A stretch of 64,000 bases of DNA, from contig CM060709.1 in assembly GCA_030686995.1 (NCBI GenBank), forward strand, positions 270,202,913 to 270,266,912. Reading direction: 5' to 3'. The stretch comes from Artemisia argyi (taxonomy: Eukaryota; Streptophyta; Magnoliopsida; Asterales; Asteraceae). The notes beneath the pieces were generated by a model. It was not told where the DNA came from. It did no database searches and worked only from the letters and a program-made list of their open reading frames with translations. Positions within the stretch are counted from its first letter, which is position 1, and each line of letters opens with the position of its first letter. Of the stretch, positions 32,985 to 45,229 are shown piece after piece. The position numbers were made by a program, and so were the translations under genes.

Positions 32985-34145
32985 ATAAAGCTCAGAAGCA
33001 CTTGTTATATATCTGAAGGAACAGATAAATGTGAAGGACCCAACCTTACACGTTAAGAGCATTTGTCATCATAGCTTTTGCACCAGCCGGGAATCGAACC
33101 GGGTCTGTACCGTGGCAGGGTACTATTCTACCACTAGACCACTGGTGCCTTGTTTTAATATTGTACATCATTCCCTTTTATTCAGTTCTTTATGATGCAT
33201 TAGAGGCATGTGCAGCAAATTGAGTCCGGATTAATTATGTTGTTTTGGGTTAGAGAATGAAAATTTAAAAAAGTTTAAATATGTTTGGTTAGCGGGATTA
33301 GGAATACAAAATGGGCATAAAACCATATATTTAAACCCCACTAAATTAGTGGATTTCACATAAGTTTAACTGAGCCCCAGCCAATCCTATCACAAGACAG
33401 CCGAGGATATACAGAGGCCGCCCATGTCCGTATTTTAACCATTATTCACGTATGCAAAGCCCGAAGTTTACATGTATTTGATTTGCAAATCATTATCACC
33501 TGTGTAAAAATCAGTATATAAACTAACCGACCTGTTCGGATTCCAAACTTTTTGACCATTGATAAGGAACAAAAATTTATGGATTTGATGCAGTATAAAC
33601 GATTTACAAATAGAAGCCACAACTTATCTTCTATAACCAAAGACAAACACTAATAAAGAAAGGTATGTGCGCACACGTCTAGAATTGATCCAAACCGTAA
33701 CGATTATTACCTTATTGGAGCCATGTGTGTCCTAACATACAACATCATACAATTAGTTAACCTCAACCATGGGCAAGTAATAACACCTCCCAAACTCTGC
33801 ATTATGCTAAATCAATATTAAACCAATCACCTAGCTCCTAATCACTATCAGAGTATAAAGGTGATGTACATACAGAACCGTCAAGTTCGATGGAAATAGA
33901 TAGAAATATATCAGTCAAAACTTTCTAAGGAGAATTACATAGGTGGAACGTTCTGCTGATAATATGTAATTAACATAGAGCAGAGCAGATCCATAGAGTA
34001 ATACAAACATTCAATCAGGACAAAACAACAGAAAAATAAGTATGTCGTGGGTCAACCATCACACTCATGACATGCTTCAGTTTTGGCGAGCAAGCTGACC
34101 CGCTCATCTGGTCACCTGTACGCAAACTAAATATGCACAATCCAT
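32985..34145. repeat. Segmental duplication, unit A (with tRNA-Gly)
   Basis: This 1.1-kb block and 34857-35965 share the same order of landmarks: AGCTCAGAAGCACT, the tRNA-Gly copy, AGTGGATTTCACATA, GCCCGAAGTTTACATGTATT, GTATATAAACTAACC, and GCTCATCTGGTCACCTGTA. Identity is interrupted by indels. The two are old tandem copies of one locus. Confidence 0.8.
33079..33148 (-). tRNA. tRNA-Gly (GCC), best-preserved copy, one-base defect
   Basis: On minus it reads GCACCAGTGGTCTAGTGGTA, the anticodon loop CTGCCAC (anticodon GCC) and the 3' end CCCGGCTGGTGCA. The acceptor, D and anticodon arms match plant tRNA-Gly exactly by eye. The copy is 70 nt where 71 is normal: one G is missing at the start of the T arm (ACCCGGTTCGA instead of ACCCGGGTTCGA), which leaves a weakened T stem. 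It could be expressed at low level or be a recent pseudogene. Confidence 0.7.
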
Positions 34146-34170
34146 TTTTAATAGCTGTGTTTGTCTAAAA

Positions 34171-34696
34171 TCATAAGCGAAAGTGGAGACAGGTGTTTGT
34201 GAACTGTATTTAAGAACATTTGGATGTCAGTCACTTATATGAAACCTTTGATTGTCTTTGGTTCACAATACTTACTGGAATTGACTGGTGAATACTTACT
34301 GGAATCATAAGCGAAAGTGGAGACAGGTGTTTGTGAACTGGATTTAAGAACATTTGGATGTCAGTCACTTATATGAAACCTTTGATTGTCTTTGGTTCAC
34401 AATACTTACTGGAATTGACTGGTGAATACTTACTGGAATCATAAGCGAAAGTGGAGACAGGTGTTTGTGAACTGGATTTAAGAACATTTGGATGTCAGTC
34501 ACTTATATGAAACCTTTGATTGTCTTTGGTTCACAATACTTACTGGAATTGACTGGTGAATACTTACTGGAATCATAAGCGAAAGTGGAGACAGGTGTTT
34601 GTGAACTGGATTTAAGAACATTTGGATGTCAGTCACTTATATGAAACCTTTGATTGTCTTTGGTTCACAATACTTACTGGAATTGACTGGTGAATA
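34171..34696. repeat. 134-bp tandem array, about four copies
   Basis: Unit starts at 34171, 34305, 34439 and 34573 (TCATAAGCGAAAGTGGAGAC each time) give an exact 134-bp period. The last copies are almost identical and the first differs at single bases, so the expansion is recent. No open frame or RNA gene is seen in the unit. It sits between the two segmental duplicates. Confidence 0.96.
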
Positions 34697-34856
34697 AATG
34701 ACTTATTAGATCTGAAAAAAAAATAACAAACACAAAAAAGGATCTCTTTTGTTAGTTTTATCGTCTGTAAAAAAGAACTGGTAGAACAAAAACAGAATGA
34801 AAATTGCTCAAGATTATTCATTAATTAGTTCAAAGATATTTTTAAGAGTGAGGAAC

Positions 34857-35965
34857 AAAAAAGTTATAGCTCAGAAGCACTGGCTATATATCTGAAAGAA
34901 CAGATAAATGTGAAGGACCCAACCTTACACTTGAAATGCAATTTTCATCACAGCTTTAATATGCACCAGCCGGGAATCGAACCCAGGTCTGTACCGTGAC
35001 AGGGTAATATTCTACCACAGGACCACTGGTACCTTTTGTTAATTTCCTATATCATTGTTATTTTTACTTAGCACCTTATGGAGCATTAGGCTTAGAGCTA
35101 CTCATTTAAACTGTTTCAATTTATTATATATTTTGGTTAAAGATTGATTATATATAGTCCACCTGGAATTATTCTTGGTATTTCGTTATTATATTGAATA
35201 GTTCATTGTGTTTTTGTTAAAGCTTAGGCCAACTTAACTAACTCAGACATCCAAGTATCCAAATTAGTGGATTTTACATATTTTTAACTGAGACCCAGCC
35301 AATTCAATCACAACACAAAACACTGCCAAGGAAATAGAGGCTGCCCATGGCCGTATTTAAGCAAAGCCCGAAGTTTACATGTATTTGGTTTGCAAATCGC
35401 TATCACCTGTGTAATAGTCAGTATATAAACTAACCAATCTGTTCAGATTCCGAACTTTTAGGGCTTTGCTTGGAAAATCAAAGATGCATATGAAAAACCC
35501 ATGAGGAAGAAAAGAGAATTTTAGGACATTACAATTACACCATTGCAAAAGCTTTAAGAAAGGGAATCACAGCAAACCTATACATTTTGCTTAAAAGATC
35601 ATATCAGCCACATCCTATCTTGGATAACCAAAGACAAACACAGATACAAAAAGGTATAAGCACACATCTAGAATTGAAAGGAAGGCGCCAATTTACACCA
35701 ATTTACCTATAGATATTTCATATTTATGTGTATACACAAGTAATCAGCAGTAAAAACCAACATCAACAAGAAAGAGGTATACTATACCCCATTTATGACG
35801 TTCCAGTGATTGTGATACGAGTCAAAAGATAACATACAACAGAGAAATAAGTATGCCGTGCGTTAACCGTCACAATTCATGTAAAACATGACATGTTTCA
35901 GTATTAGTGAGCAAGCCGACTCTGCTCATCTGGTCTCCTGTAGCAAACTACATATGCACAATCCT
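34857..35965. repeat. Segmental duplication, unit B (with mutated tRNA-Gly)
   Basis: Partner of 32985-34145. It lacks any intact gene. Confidence 0.8.
34962..35032 (-). pseudogene. tRNA-Gly pseudogene with altered anticodon
   Basis: Full 71-nt length with an intact T arm (GGGTTCGATTCCCGG), but the acceptor 5' strand begins GTACCAG and the D loop is mutated (GGTCCTGTGG). The anticodon loop reads CTGTCAC, changing GCC to GTC. If transcribed it would carry an Asp anticodon on a Gly body; decay is the simpler reading. Confidence 0.7.
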
Positions 35966-36510
35966 TTTGGTCATGATGCAAGCCTATGGTGCATACGAAG
36001 AACCCAATCCATTTTGCAGAGCAAAATGTCTTGATGGATTCGTTTGTGCATTACTCAAACCCATAACTGCATGTCCAAGAAAGACTTTCATTTTCAAGTA
36101 CATCACCACATCCAACCTAAACAAGGTTCACATGAGAACACGAAGTATGATAAACCAGACTCAAAGAAGGCTAAAAATGAGCACAACCATGTAACCAAAC
36201 ACACTTAAGAAGCAAGAGCATAATTGATAAACAAAAGTTATGAGAAAAATAAGATAAGATTTTAAACTTTGTCCATTATAACCATGGACTGTAAGTTTAG
36301 CAGAAATATTCAATAAGCATAAGAGCCAATAAGATTTTTAACAGCTTGCCGACGTTTCGCCATTTGCAGTGAAACCAAGCATCATTCAAAATTTGTTAAA
36401 TCAAAACTACTTGGGAATAACAAAGTTATACTAGCCTAAACATGAACCTCGTCACCGTTACGACCATGACTGAGCAATTTATCATCCAACCTCAACTTTC
36501 ATCTTCACTA
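35966..36510. other. Intergenic between duplication B and the F-box gene
   Basis: Likely includes the 3' flank of the F-box gene. A 95-codon open frame at 35907-36194 has no recognised domain and overlaps duplicated non-coding sequence. Confidence 0.4.
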
Positions 36511-37766
36511 TCAAAACTTAAAACGTGAGGTAATATCAGGACACTTAATGTTCGGAGGAATAGTGAAACCTTTAGCTTTCAAGCAAGAGAGAGCCTGCCA
36601 ATAAATAAAAATTACTAATGTGAAAATTGTTGCTTAACAGCAAACAAACATCCAAACTCCATGGATTAGATCTAAGCAGCCAATAAGCTAAACAATATGA
36701 AAAACACACCAAATAATGTAAAGGGTTATTAGAAACTAATCAATAATGTAGCTAACGAACTGTAGTTCTCATAAAGACACAAACCGCCAAAAAAAATAGA
36801 GAATTGTACCTTTGAACAGGAAATCCCAATTTTAAGTTCCTTGACATGGCGAAGGCTTAGTATAAGCCCTTTAAGCATCTCCGTTTCCACATGTTTAGGC
36901 CTTGTCTCATCAAACAAACGATTAGTAAAATCTAAGTCAGCTTTGACCAAAGAAGAAACATTTAGCAACAAAAGCTTCCTTAAAAAAGAACTACCCTCGA
37001 CTTTCAATGTCAAAATATTAGGCGCATTGATTTCAACATCTAGGGTACCTTCAAAATCCAGAATGTGCCCAGAGAACACCAGGTTCTCAACACTGTTAGA
37101 AGTAATATCAATCCGCTTATAACCATAGCAATCATGCAGCTTAAAACTTTCCAACAAAGGACTTCCGGATAATATATTTTCAATCACCCCTTCATCTAGT
37201 TTAATTCGTGTAAAACACAAAGTCCTAAGTTTATTCCAACTAATCGCACCAATTGGTTCAAATGCACTCAGTGACAATGATAATTTAAGACATACAAAAC
37301 ATGAATTCTTAAAAAGCGTTTCATCCAACTTAAACGACACTTTCGTTTGAATATACTCAAATGATAAATCAAGCTCCTGGACATTACACTTAACCGCGTA
37401 ACGAATATAATCATTGACCCGTGACTCAAACTGGGTCTTGTAGAAGGTATGAAGTTGGAATTTCTTAAGAGACAAGTGGCGACATTGAGCTATGGTTTTG
37501 TCCACGGACGAAAAGAAATCGTTAAGGGTATCGAAGTAAGAATCGGCGTAGTAATGATGGCATTTGCGGTACTTGTCGTGTATAAAAATGAGATTAGGGA
37601 CTAAATGCCAAAGATGTTCCCATCTTTTGGAGAGTTTACTTGTTTTAATGGCGTGTTTTGTTGTGGGTAAAAAAGAGAGTATTTCAAGTAGTAAACAATC
37701 TTGTAAATCACTTATTCGATCTTCTCCTTCTTCTTCTTCGAGTTTGATTTGTCTGGACTGATTTAT
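36511..37766 (-). pseudogene. F-box/LRR-type gene, two exons, start codon apparently lost
   Basis: F-box proteins are substrate receptors of SCF ubiquitin ligases. Exon 1 (36810-37766) begins with an acidic leader, then an F-box (EDRISDLQDCLLLEILSFL, then TSKLSKRWEHLW) and LRR-like repeats (CRHLSLKKFQLHTF, ENILSGSPLLESFKLHDC, APNILTLKVEG). The intron 36595-36809 is GT-AG and phase 0. Exon 2 (36511-36594) reads ALSCLKAKGFTIPPNIKCPD and SRFKF, then stops. The frame is open throughout, but no in-frame ATG precedes the F-box. At 37764-37766 the codon ATA stands where a start would fit (ATA AAT CAG TCC), suggesting ATG changed to ATA. An upstream 5' exon supplying an ATG was looked for across a possible donor at about 37888 and not found. 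The usual DLPD of the F-box is DLQD here. Confidence 0.7.
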
Positions 37767-39281
37767 CTTTCGATTAAAACAAACACATGAACTTAAAAAA
37801 AAAACATCACGGGATAAAAGCTAAGACAAACAAACCCAAAATTGAAGTAAAAAAAAAAATAAAGAAAAAAAATGAAACTTACGCACCCCAAAATGAAAAA
37901 CGAGTAGACAGCGTGGTTGAGAAGAAATAAGACTTTTGGTTCAAATGGGGTTGAATGATGATGAAAGGGAGGTGGTCATAAAAAATTAAATAAAGACTAT
38001 AAATAAATAAATAAGACTTTTGGTATGTCAAAAAAAAAATAAAATATAATATAGTAAGACTTTTGATGAAAATGGGGTTGATGATGGAAAGGGAGGTGCT
38101 GGTGAAAAAAAAATGGCTAAAATAAAGGGAAGAGTAAAAAGGTAATGTGCCGTTTTGTTGTAAAAAAATTTTGCTTTTTTTCGTTTTTAAATTTTTTTGT
38201 GAAAGGAATGAATTTTCTTCTCTAACGAAGAGTTGAAAATTTTAAAAACCCGTTCATTTGGAGTTGTATTTTCCTTTTTTATAAATAATAAGAAGATTAC
38301 TTCAAATTGCAACGGTGACGACGATGGCAGGCGGTGGCAGCGACGGTGGGCAGTGGAGGATGACACGAGAGATTAGTGGTAGAATGGTGTATGTGTTTTT
38401 TTTTTTTTTTTTTTTTTTTTTCATTTTATTTATTTATTTATTTTTAATTTTTTTTTAGTTGAGAAAAAAATAAGAAAGAAAAAAGTGAGAATAATATAAA
38501 AGGCTTTTCAATTTTTTGGTTAAAATTTAGAAAATGAGAATTTCTTTTCTTTTCAAATTGTTGGAAAAAGGTGTGATTAAACGAATTTTCAATTTTTTTA
38601 TTTTCACATAAAGAATTTCCTAGAAAAATGAGATATTTTTCACCAACTAAATATATCCTAAATTTGCTTTTATATGAAGAGGCGCTTATTTAATTAGGAG
38701 CGGTGATACACAAAAATAAAAACTTAATTTATTTATTTCATGACAAGTGTTACATATTTATTTTTTTACGAGTAATGTTATTTGGACCTAAAACACATTC
38801 TTAAATAAATGTTTAATCATAAATCACTTCTACAAGTATATTATATATTTTCTCTCAACAATCATTTTTTCATATCTACCACCCAAATCATTAGATATAT
38901 AAGTAGGCATGATTATTAGGCACAACAATCATTTTTCTTTTCTCACATTATCTTTCACTAATTAACTTTAAATTTTCAAATGAACCAATCACATTTTAAT
39001 GTCTAAATTTAGGCTATAAGTTTAAGCATATAATTCATTTTCCTCTAATTACCAAAAAACACAATGGTTTATTTTGGAATATGTAACTTTCTTTTTTAAA
39101 TTGCCAAAATTATTCTTTCATCACATTGAAAACACAGCATACATAATTTTAAGTAGTATTCTTACACTAGTTTTTTTTTTCCTCCCACCAGCTATATTCC
39201 TTTTGTAGGTTGCACGCAATAAGTACAAGAGGTCATCCTCCACCTCCTTTCTTCACCATTGAGACCATTGTGAGCGCATTA
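37767..39281. other. Upstream flank of F-box gene and AT-rich intergenic
   Basis: Contains the probable F-box promoter, a repeated AATAAGACTTTTGGT motif (about 37930 and 38010) and T runs (38398-38421). No other gene was seen. Confidence 0.45.
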
Positions 39282-40130
39282 TGTCACACCCCCAAAATAT
39301 TGTAGCGGAATGATAAACGGGGTATGACTTCATAACATAAAACACAAGGTATAAAATAATAAAGAATACAGTAAATGAAATCCACTCAAACATCGTTATA
39401 AGTCTTACAAATCCCATAACTCAGGATGAATACAAGTCAACAAATACATAAGTCTACACAAACAACAAAACCATAATGAAGTACTAAATGCAAAGCTCCA
39501 TGTGAATGCAACCTAAGAGGGTCTTGACTTAAGTCTTGCTAGGTAAGGCAGGAACTCAAACCTCCTTAAGCAACGTTATTGTTATCACCTAAAAATGGAT
39601 ACTAGAGAAAGTCAATATAAAGTTGGTGAGCTCATAGGTTTAAGTTGTAAACCACGTTGTTGTGTGTAATATAGAGTATGACAATAGTGAGTAAGATATA
39701 CAATTATAGGCACTTAATGAAACCACAAGCTTGCAACAACTGAGTCTCACGACTGTTACGAATCACTTGATACAAATAAAATTCACCAACTCTCAGTAGT
39801 CAAGGTGGGCGTGTCAGCCCAAATAGTACTATCAATTTTGAGTTGGCTCAAAACCGAGTTAAACAGTTGTGCATACTTGAATAACAAAATTTGAATAATA
39901 CAACAAGGCACATTTTGCAATCAAAACGCATATCATGTTCAGATATGAAAGCAATGTATCATTGCATGAAAACATTCACAATATCATTTGAGTACCATTT
40001 TCCCCCATGGAAAACATATAAAAAGGGGCTACGAAAACTCACCTCAAGCAAGTATTATAACCGGTAAAAATAGTAATGTCCAACGTTCAACAAAACTTTA
40101 ACCGCAACCTAAGAAATAAGTCGTCTTAGA
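39282..40130. repeat. Unassigned repeat starting TGTCACACCCCC
   Basis: The start resembles an LTR terminus, and a reversed GGGGTGTGGTA lies at about 40837-40847. Together they could delimit a solo LTR of about 1.57 kb. No target duplication was found. The palindromic array at 40190-40612 would then lie inside it, which conflicts with the CACTA interpretation. Left unresolved. Confidence 0.25.
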
Positions 40131-40189
40131 AACGATTCGATATGTACTATATGCATATGAGGCTTCTGCCGGCGAATTTTTCAGGCCCT

Positions 40190-40612
40190 TTCCGTCGACA
40201 TGTCGACGGAACAATATGTGCCCGTCGACATGTCGACGGGAACATAACGACGGTTGTGCTTCGTCGGGAACAGCGTTCCCGTCGACAATCACCGTCGACA
40301 TTGTGGGTCCCACATCGTTTTCCAGTCAAACGAAATTGATGTCCGTCAAATTCTTCCCGTCGACATGTCGACGGGAACGTATAACTAATTAGCATTTTAA
40401 TTAATAGATAATAATTAAGTTTTATATTATGCCGTCGACATGTCGACGGCAACATTAAACCAAAAATATTGGTTATTTAATTATGCCGTCGACATGTCAA
40501 CGACATAATTTTAGAACCAATATTTATTTTTTTATTATGCCGTCGACATGTTGACGGCATATTTAAATAACCAATATTTTTGTTTTAATGATGCCGTCGA
40601 CATGTCGACGGT
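40190..40612. repeat. Palindromic GTCGACATGTCGAC array, left of CACTA genes
   Basis: Six or more copies of CCGTCGACATGTCGACGG, some with one change, are spaced 30-120 bp apart. Longer inverted repeats around AACCAATATT link neighbouring copies. The same motif appears at 60505-60525 and three times at 61110-61276, on the far side of the CACTA genes. CACTA elements carry arrays of short motifs in their subterminal regions as transposase-binding sites. I infer that role here. Confidence 0.6.
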
Positions 40613-41007
40613 ATCATTATTAACATCCTGCTAATAGCAGGCTGCAAATATAGCAATTTTCCAGATTTTTTCTGGATTTTCCGGAAAAAATCTACCAAAA
40701 CCTGTAACTGTAATAGCACCTATAACCACTCAATATCAACATGTCCTAAACGTATAACTCGCCATCAGCTAAAACACTTGCAAAATATCGCTAAACACCC
40801 TCAAAATGCATAAAAACATATAAAGTCTACAAAACGGGGTGTGGTAATATCTAAACCTAGCTGCCATATCCACAAATGTTTTAATATCCGCGACGTTCAA
40901 GTCGCCAAAAGGTTAAACTATACAATACTAACATATGGGTCGCCAAAATATTGTTTCAAGCATAAGTACAACACAAAATACCCAAGTTTGTACCTCTACA
41001 TCCCAAA

Positions 41008-41588
41008 TCACTCATGATCATCAGCAGGACCCTCATCATCACCAGAACCATCCTCATCGCCTCTGCGACTCCTGCTCCCTCCAGCTGAGCCACTACCTCC
41101 AACGCCACTGCCCGAGCCATCCACGTGCTGAGAACCCGCCTGACTAACATACTCGTTCCATCGCGGGTTGGAGGAGATAAAACCTGTGACCAAATCACTC
41201 TGCGCCTTCAAGGCCTTACGCTCTTCAGCATCTGCCCGGCTCTTCTCCTCGGCCTCAGCAATCTTCTTCTCGGCCTCAGCAAGCTTTTTCTCCATCTCGG
41301 CGTATTCTGAAAATGAAATAATCAAAATTTAAAAACATCTATTGCAATACTTAATTTGAGTCATGATCGAGTAATCTATAATTAATATATTATCAAACTG
41401 TACATACCTGGAGGTGGAGGCGGGGTGTATGGTAACGGTGGCCTGGAGAGCCCGGGTACGACCCTACCCCGTCCGGCGATGTGGCCCCGCTGCTTGCCCT
41501 TCAAAACCATCGCAAGTATCTGCTCCTCCGTGTACGCCACCCCTTCCGGCGTATTCGCTCCCAGATCTCTCAGTCGAACCATCTCTTC
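41008..41588 (-). pseudogene. CACTA transposase (Ptta/En/Spm type), 3' exons cut off by H2
   Basis: Exon 41408-41588 encodes EEMVRLRDLGANTPEGVAYT, EEQILAMVLKGKQRGHIAGR and a Pro-rich tail. It ends in a GTATGT donor. Exon 41008-41306 gives a coiled coil (EMEKKLAEAEKKIAEAEEKS), a Ser/Gly/Arg-rich stretch and a stop. These are the C-terminal features of the plant En/Spm-family accessory transposase. The 5' exons lie at 54262-55301, across the Helitron. Joining the exons keeps the frame (TAT then GAA GAG). H2 therefore sits in an intron of this gene, which is now about 12.7 kb long. Confidence 0.8.
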
Positions 41589-41822
41589 CTATTTAATTGA
41601 GAAAAAAATTGAGAATCTATATCTATATATATTATATATAACAGGAGGCGTTACACGTAGATAATGCCACGTAAACGCCACCTCATTGCCCAGTAATTCA
41701 TTATGTGCCATGTCATCACATTGTCGCCATGTAAGCAATTTTTATAATTTATTTTGTATTTTTATAATTAATTTCAAAAATCTCTACATTTTATGAAATT
41801 CGGAGCTGATTGTGTAAAAATA

Positions 41823-41891
41823 GTAGCCCTCACAAGATTCGAACCTTGGGTTGTTCGTTCACTAACAAGATCCTCAACCATTAGACCATGT
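41823..41891 (-). ncRNA. tRNA-like Pol III module in H2 (antisense to element)
   Basis: On minus it has an A-box-like TGGTCTAATGGTTGAGG and a B-box-like AGGTTCGAATC, with tRNA-like spacing. It aligns with 24978-25046 in H1 and lies about 200 bp inside the 5' end. The B box is closer to consensus than in H1. Confidence 0.5.
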
Positions 41892-44800
41892 CACAAGTTG
41901 TGGTATACCATTGCAAAACAAAATCTATAAACCTACTCAACCAATTATTGACCATCCATTCCTTAATTTAGTTTCAGAATTATAAACTTTAACCTAAATA
42001 TCAGTCGTACCTCTCAAACCCTAATATTATTCATTCATCATCCATAATGATCAAACGTTTTTCTCAAACCCTAATATTTTTCATTCATCCTCCTGCATAA
42101 TGATCAATTATTTTTATAAGGCAAATGTCTGTTACTTTTTATGGTTAATTCACTAATTGTATGCATTAACTTGGCAGATGATTAAGCCGGATACTAGAGC
42201 TACACTTATAAAGTTCATGCAACTAATGATGTCTCATCACCCTTCCATGAGGTTCATACCAGCCATATGATCTTTCGTTACTTTGCTAATATGTTCTTTA
42301 GATAATTATTATTGTGTATGTTCTTTATAACATGTTAGGCTATGTTTGTAATAATTCTAGGTCGTGCACAACTTTTAGAATTATTGTTAAAAACTTAGAG
42401 GTGATCGTTCCAAGGTAATATTTTTGTATATAATCTTTGAGTTTTGATTTATTTGATATTAAATTAATGATTGATTCTTGATTTTGACATTAGGGTTCTT
42501 GATAAAAGTAATTTTTTGAATTTATACCAGATTTTTTTGTTTAAAGTTCCATTTTTTTTTTAAGTTTTTTTGTTTATTCAGGTTATGAAGATTGAATTGC
42601 ATTCATGGTACTGAAAGATATAGAAGACCTGACCATCAAGAGGTTTTTTTTCTCTTTATTCATTTTATGTTTCCTATAAAAAGATTCAAGGTAGTGTTGT
42701 TTTTTTAATGTTGTGTAATTTTTTGATGTTTAAACGGCTTTAATAGCGCGGGTACAGCTTCCGTTTATTGTCAAGTTTAAAGAAGCTTAGGTTGATAAGG
42801 TGTGGCTTCAACTGGAACTAACAAGAATGTTTAGTTTTCAGGTATTGAGCGTGGAATTGGATATTTGGTTATGGGCATACGGCATTTGACATCCTTCTGT
42901 TCAACATCATCGTATGTTGTATATTAATTATTGAGCTAGGTTTCATTGCTGCTAGCTATAGCTACCATTGATGCAAGATGCACGAGGGTTCAATAATCTA
43001 AAGTAGATAAGCAGTTTCGACAATGTTTGAGGATTTTTTTTGTGGATTGCTTATCTGAAATTTCATTGCTCACGCCATTATCACTGCCATAAAGAACTCA
43101 AATCCCGCTCAAGTAATTTTCTTCCAAAGGTGCGTTGCTAATGCAATCCAAGCTTCTGTTCTTGTGTGTCTTATTTATGATAATATCTATTTTTTTCTGA
43201 TTTATATCATAACATTGAAAATGTGTTAATGCAGTCTAATGCTCTTCGTGTACACAACATCTGTTGGACAAAGGCTGGGTGAAGAAAGTAGAAGATATAG
43301 GTTACGCCGCTTCTGTTTTGCATCGTGTTTGTTAGAACAATAATCTTTATCAATTTGGTTCTTTTTGGAGGGTACAACAACAATAAATATTTTCTTTTCT
43401 TTATCCCCTTAAAGGATGTAATGGTCGTGCTAATCAAGATCTTTGCTTTCTTATTCCATGTTAGTTTTGAATCTTTTAAAGATCACTGCTACTGTTGGAC
43501 TCTGTGTTGGACTGTTGTTTCCCTTTGAGTCACTTCTCTATTGATGTTTGTCCGCTGTAGCAGGTAATCTTCAATTGAATAGCCATAGTTAGATGGAACA
43601 AACTGGGTGGACTGTATAAAAGGTAGAAATTGCTTAAGGTCAAAATTGAACCGGGTTGGGTTGACTTGCCAACACTTCTTTGTCCATTTCCTTAGAAAGT
43701 TATAGATAATGAGTGCTTGCAGAACTATTTTGTTACCTGTAAATACTCTAACAGGCTGACTTTTGACACTCTCGAACCATTTGACCAGTTCCTTTTTTAG
43801 TTGTATCATATTGACCTACTTGCTTTTGACTTTGACATTTTGGTTTGCAGAATATCTAACAGTATCACTGTAATTCCTTCTCAGTTCTCATCAGGTAGAT
43901 ATGGGTGGCTTGAACGTGGTAAATATGAACACACTACTATTACGGATGAATATGACATGAATAGACACAAACACACCAGAGTTCCTAAAACTAAATCGGT
44001 AACTATTGTTTCTTTGTACATCTAAATTAGCACCAAAGCATCTATAATCACGACAGATAATGCTAAAATACCAAATATGCATTCTTAAAAACATGGTTTC
44101 TTCCCGTGGATATCCTATTTTTTCTGCTTTCTTCAACTTGAACTTCTTTGGGTCGATCAGTAACAATGTCTATTCTTAATGCATCCTCATGCTCATTTAA
44201 AATGAATTTGAATAACCATTGTTCTCACAATAAGACAATTACATGAAAGTCCGTATAAGTTTAAATATGTTTTTTGGACCATGTATAAGTTCTATTAGGA
44301 CTACCTTAGAAGAACATGTATAAGGTTTCAAGATTCACCTTTTTATCATTGGTAATCCCCTTTTAAAGGTATCATACATTAGTTTTAAAAAGTATATGTA
44401 TGGTACTTCAATTTTCTTTGACGAAGTTGTACGTAAGCATTTAGCTGACCGTCAAAGACACCAGTCATTTGCTCTCTCTCCAACAGCAACAACAGCATGT
44501 ATTTTTCTTTGATTTTGTTAACTATCTTTGTAAATACATTAAGCAAAATTAGTTACATACTTGAGTCTTGAGGGAAAAATAGTGAAAGTATATAATATTT
44601 CTAGGCGCCATCTCCAAAAACTATAATGGCCAGAGACGAATTCGTAATTTTGAGCAAATTGGGGGTATTATATATTTGAAGTTTACTCTAAAAAGATAGT
44701 TGGCAACCTGAATTAGCAACAAAGTGATTACTATACCATAATAACCGTAAACACTAATTTTTTTCTCATTAGTAACCCATGTTTATGTGACTTTGTTAGA
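41892..44800. other. Helitron H2 interior, unidentified
   Basis: Alternating AT-rich and moderately GC stretches suggest exon/intron remains. One candidate piece at 42179-42252 reads IKPDTRATLIKFMQLMMSHH. No family could be named safely. Confidence 0.4.
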
Positions 44801-45130
44801 ATGAGAACTCTCAATTCTCAAATGTGGGTTCATGGAGGTGGTTCTCGAACTATGCCGGCTGTTCCAGCCAGTGCATATTACAACTTACAGAGTCAGAACC
44901 AGCATCAGCCAAGTGGGTTCAGGCAAGGCCAACAGCCTTCACAAAGTTACGGTGGAGCAGCGCATAACTACCCAGACTTCTTCCAATCCCAAACTGGGAT
45001 ATCACAGGAGCATTAGCTACAATAGAACCCTAGGGATGGTTTACACGTTGGTGGATCCCAGGGCCAACCGAAACTCCATTCACAACATCAGCTATGGAAA
45101 AATGTTGGATACTGTGGATGATATCCAATC
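44801..45130 (+). pseudogene. Captured GBF-interacting-protein-1-like C-terminal exon
   Basis: Reads NSQMWVHGGGSRTMPAVPAS, AYYNLQSQNQHQ, QPSQSYGGAAHNYPDFFQSQ and TGISQEH. After two in-frame stops it continues NPRDGLHVGGSQGQPKLHS and LWKN. The Gln/Tyr/Pro-rich pattern matches, from memory, the C-terminus of plant GBF-interacting protein 1-like proteins, which bind G-box factors. Two stops in 20 codons mark a pseudogene. The acceptor (TTGTTAG, about 44800) is kept. It lies in the H2 sense strand. Confidence 0.55.
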
Positions 45131-45229
45131 AAGGCTTTTCAGGGTCTTTTCTATGCCTTGAGAGGTTATATCTTAGTAACATGGCAATATATACAAACAG
45201 CCGAGTAGAAAAAAGTTAATACAAAAACA

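Noticed and set aside
40190..40612. Possible restriction-site or origin-like palindrome cluster
   Set aside because: The same motif on both flanks of CACTA genes is better explained as subterminal transposase-binding repeats.
39282..40848. Solo LTR of about 1.57 kb starting TGTCACACCCCC
   Set aside because: The reversed end matches only roughly and no 5-bp target duplication is present; kept only as a low-confidence note.
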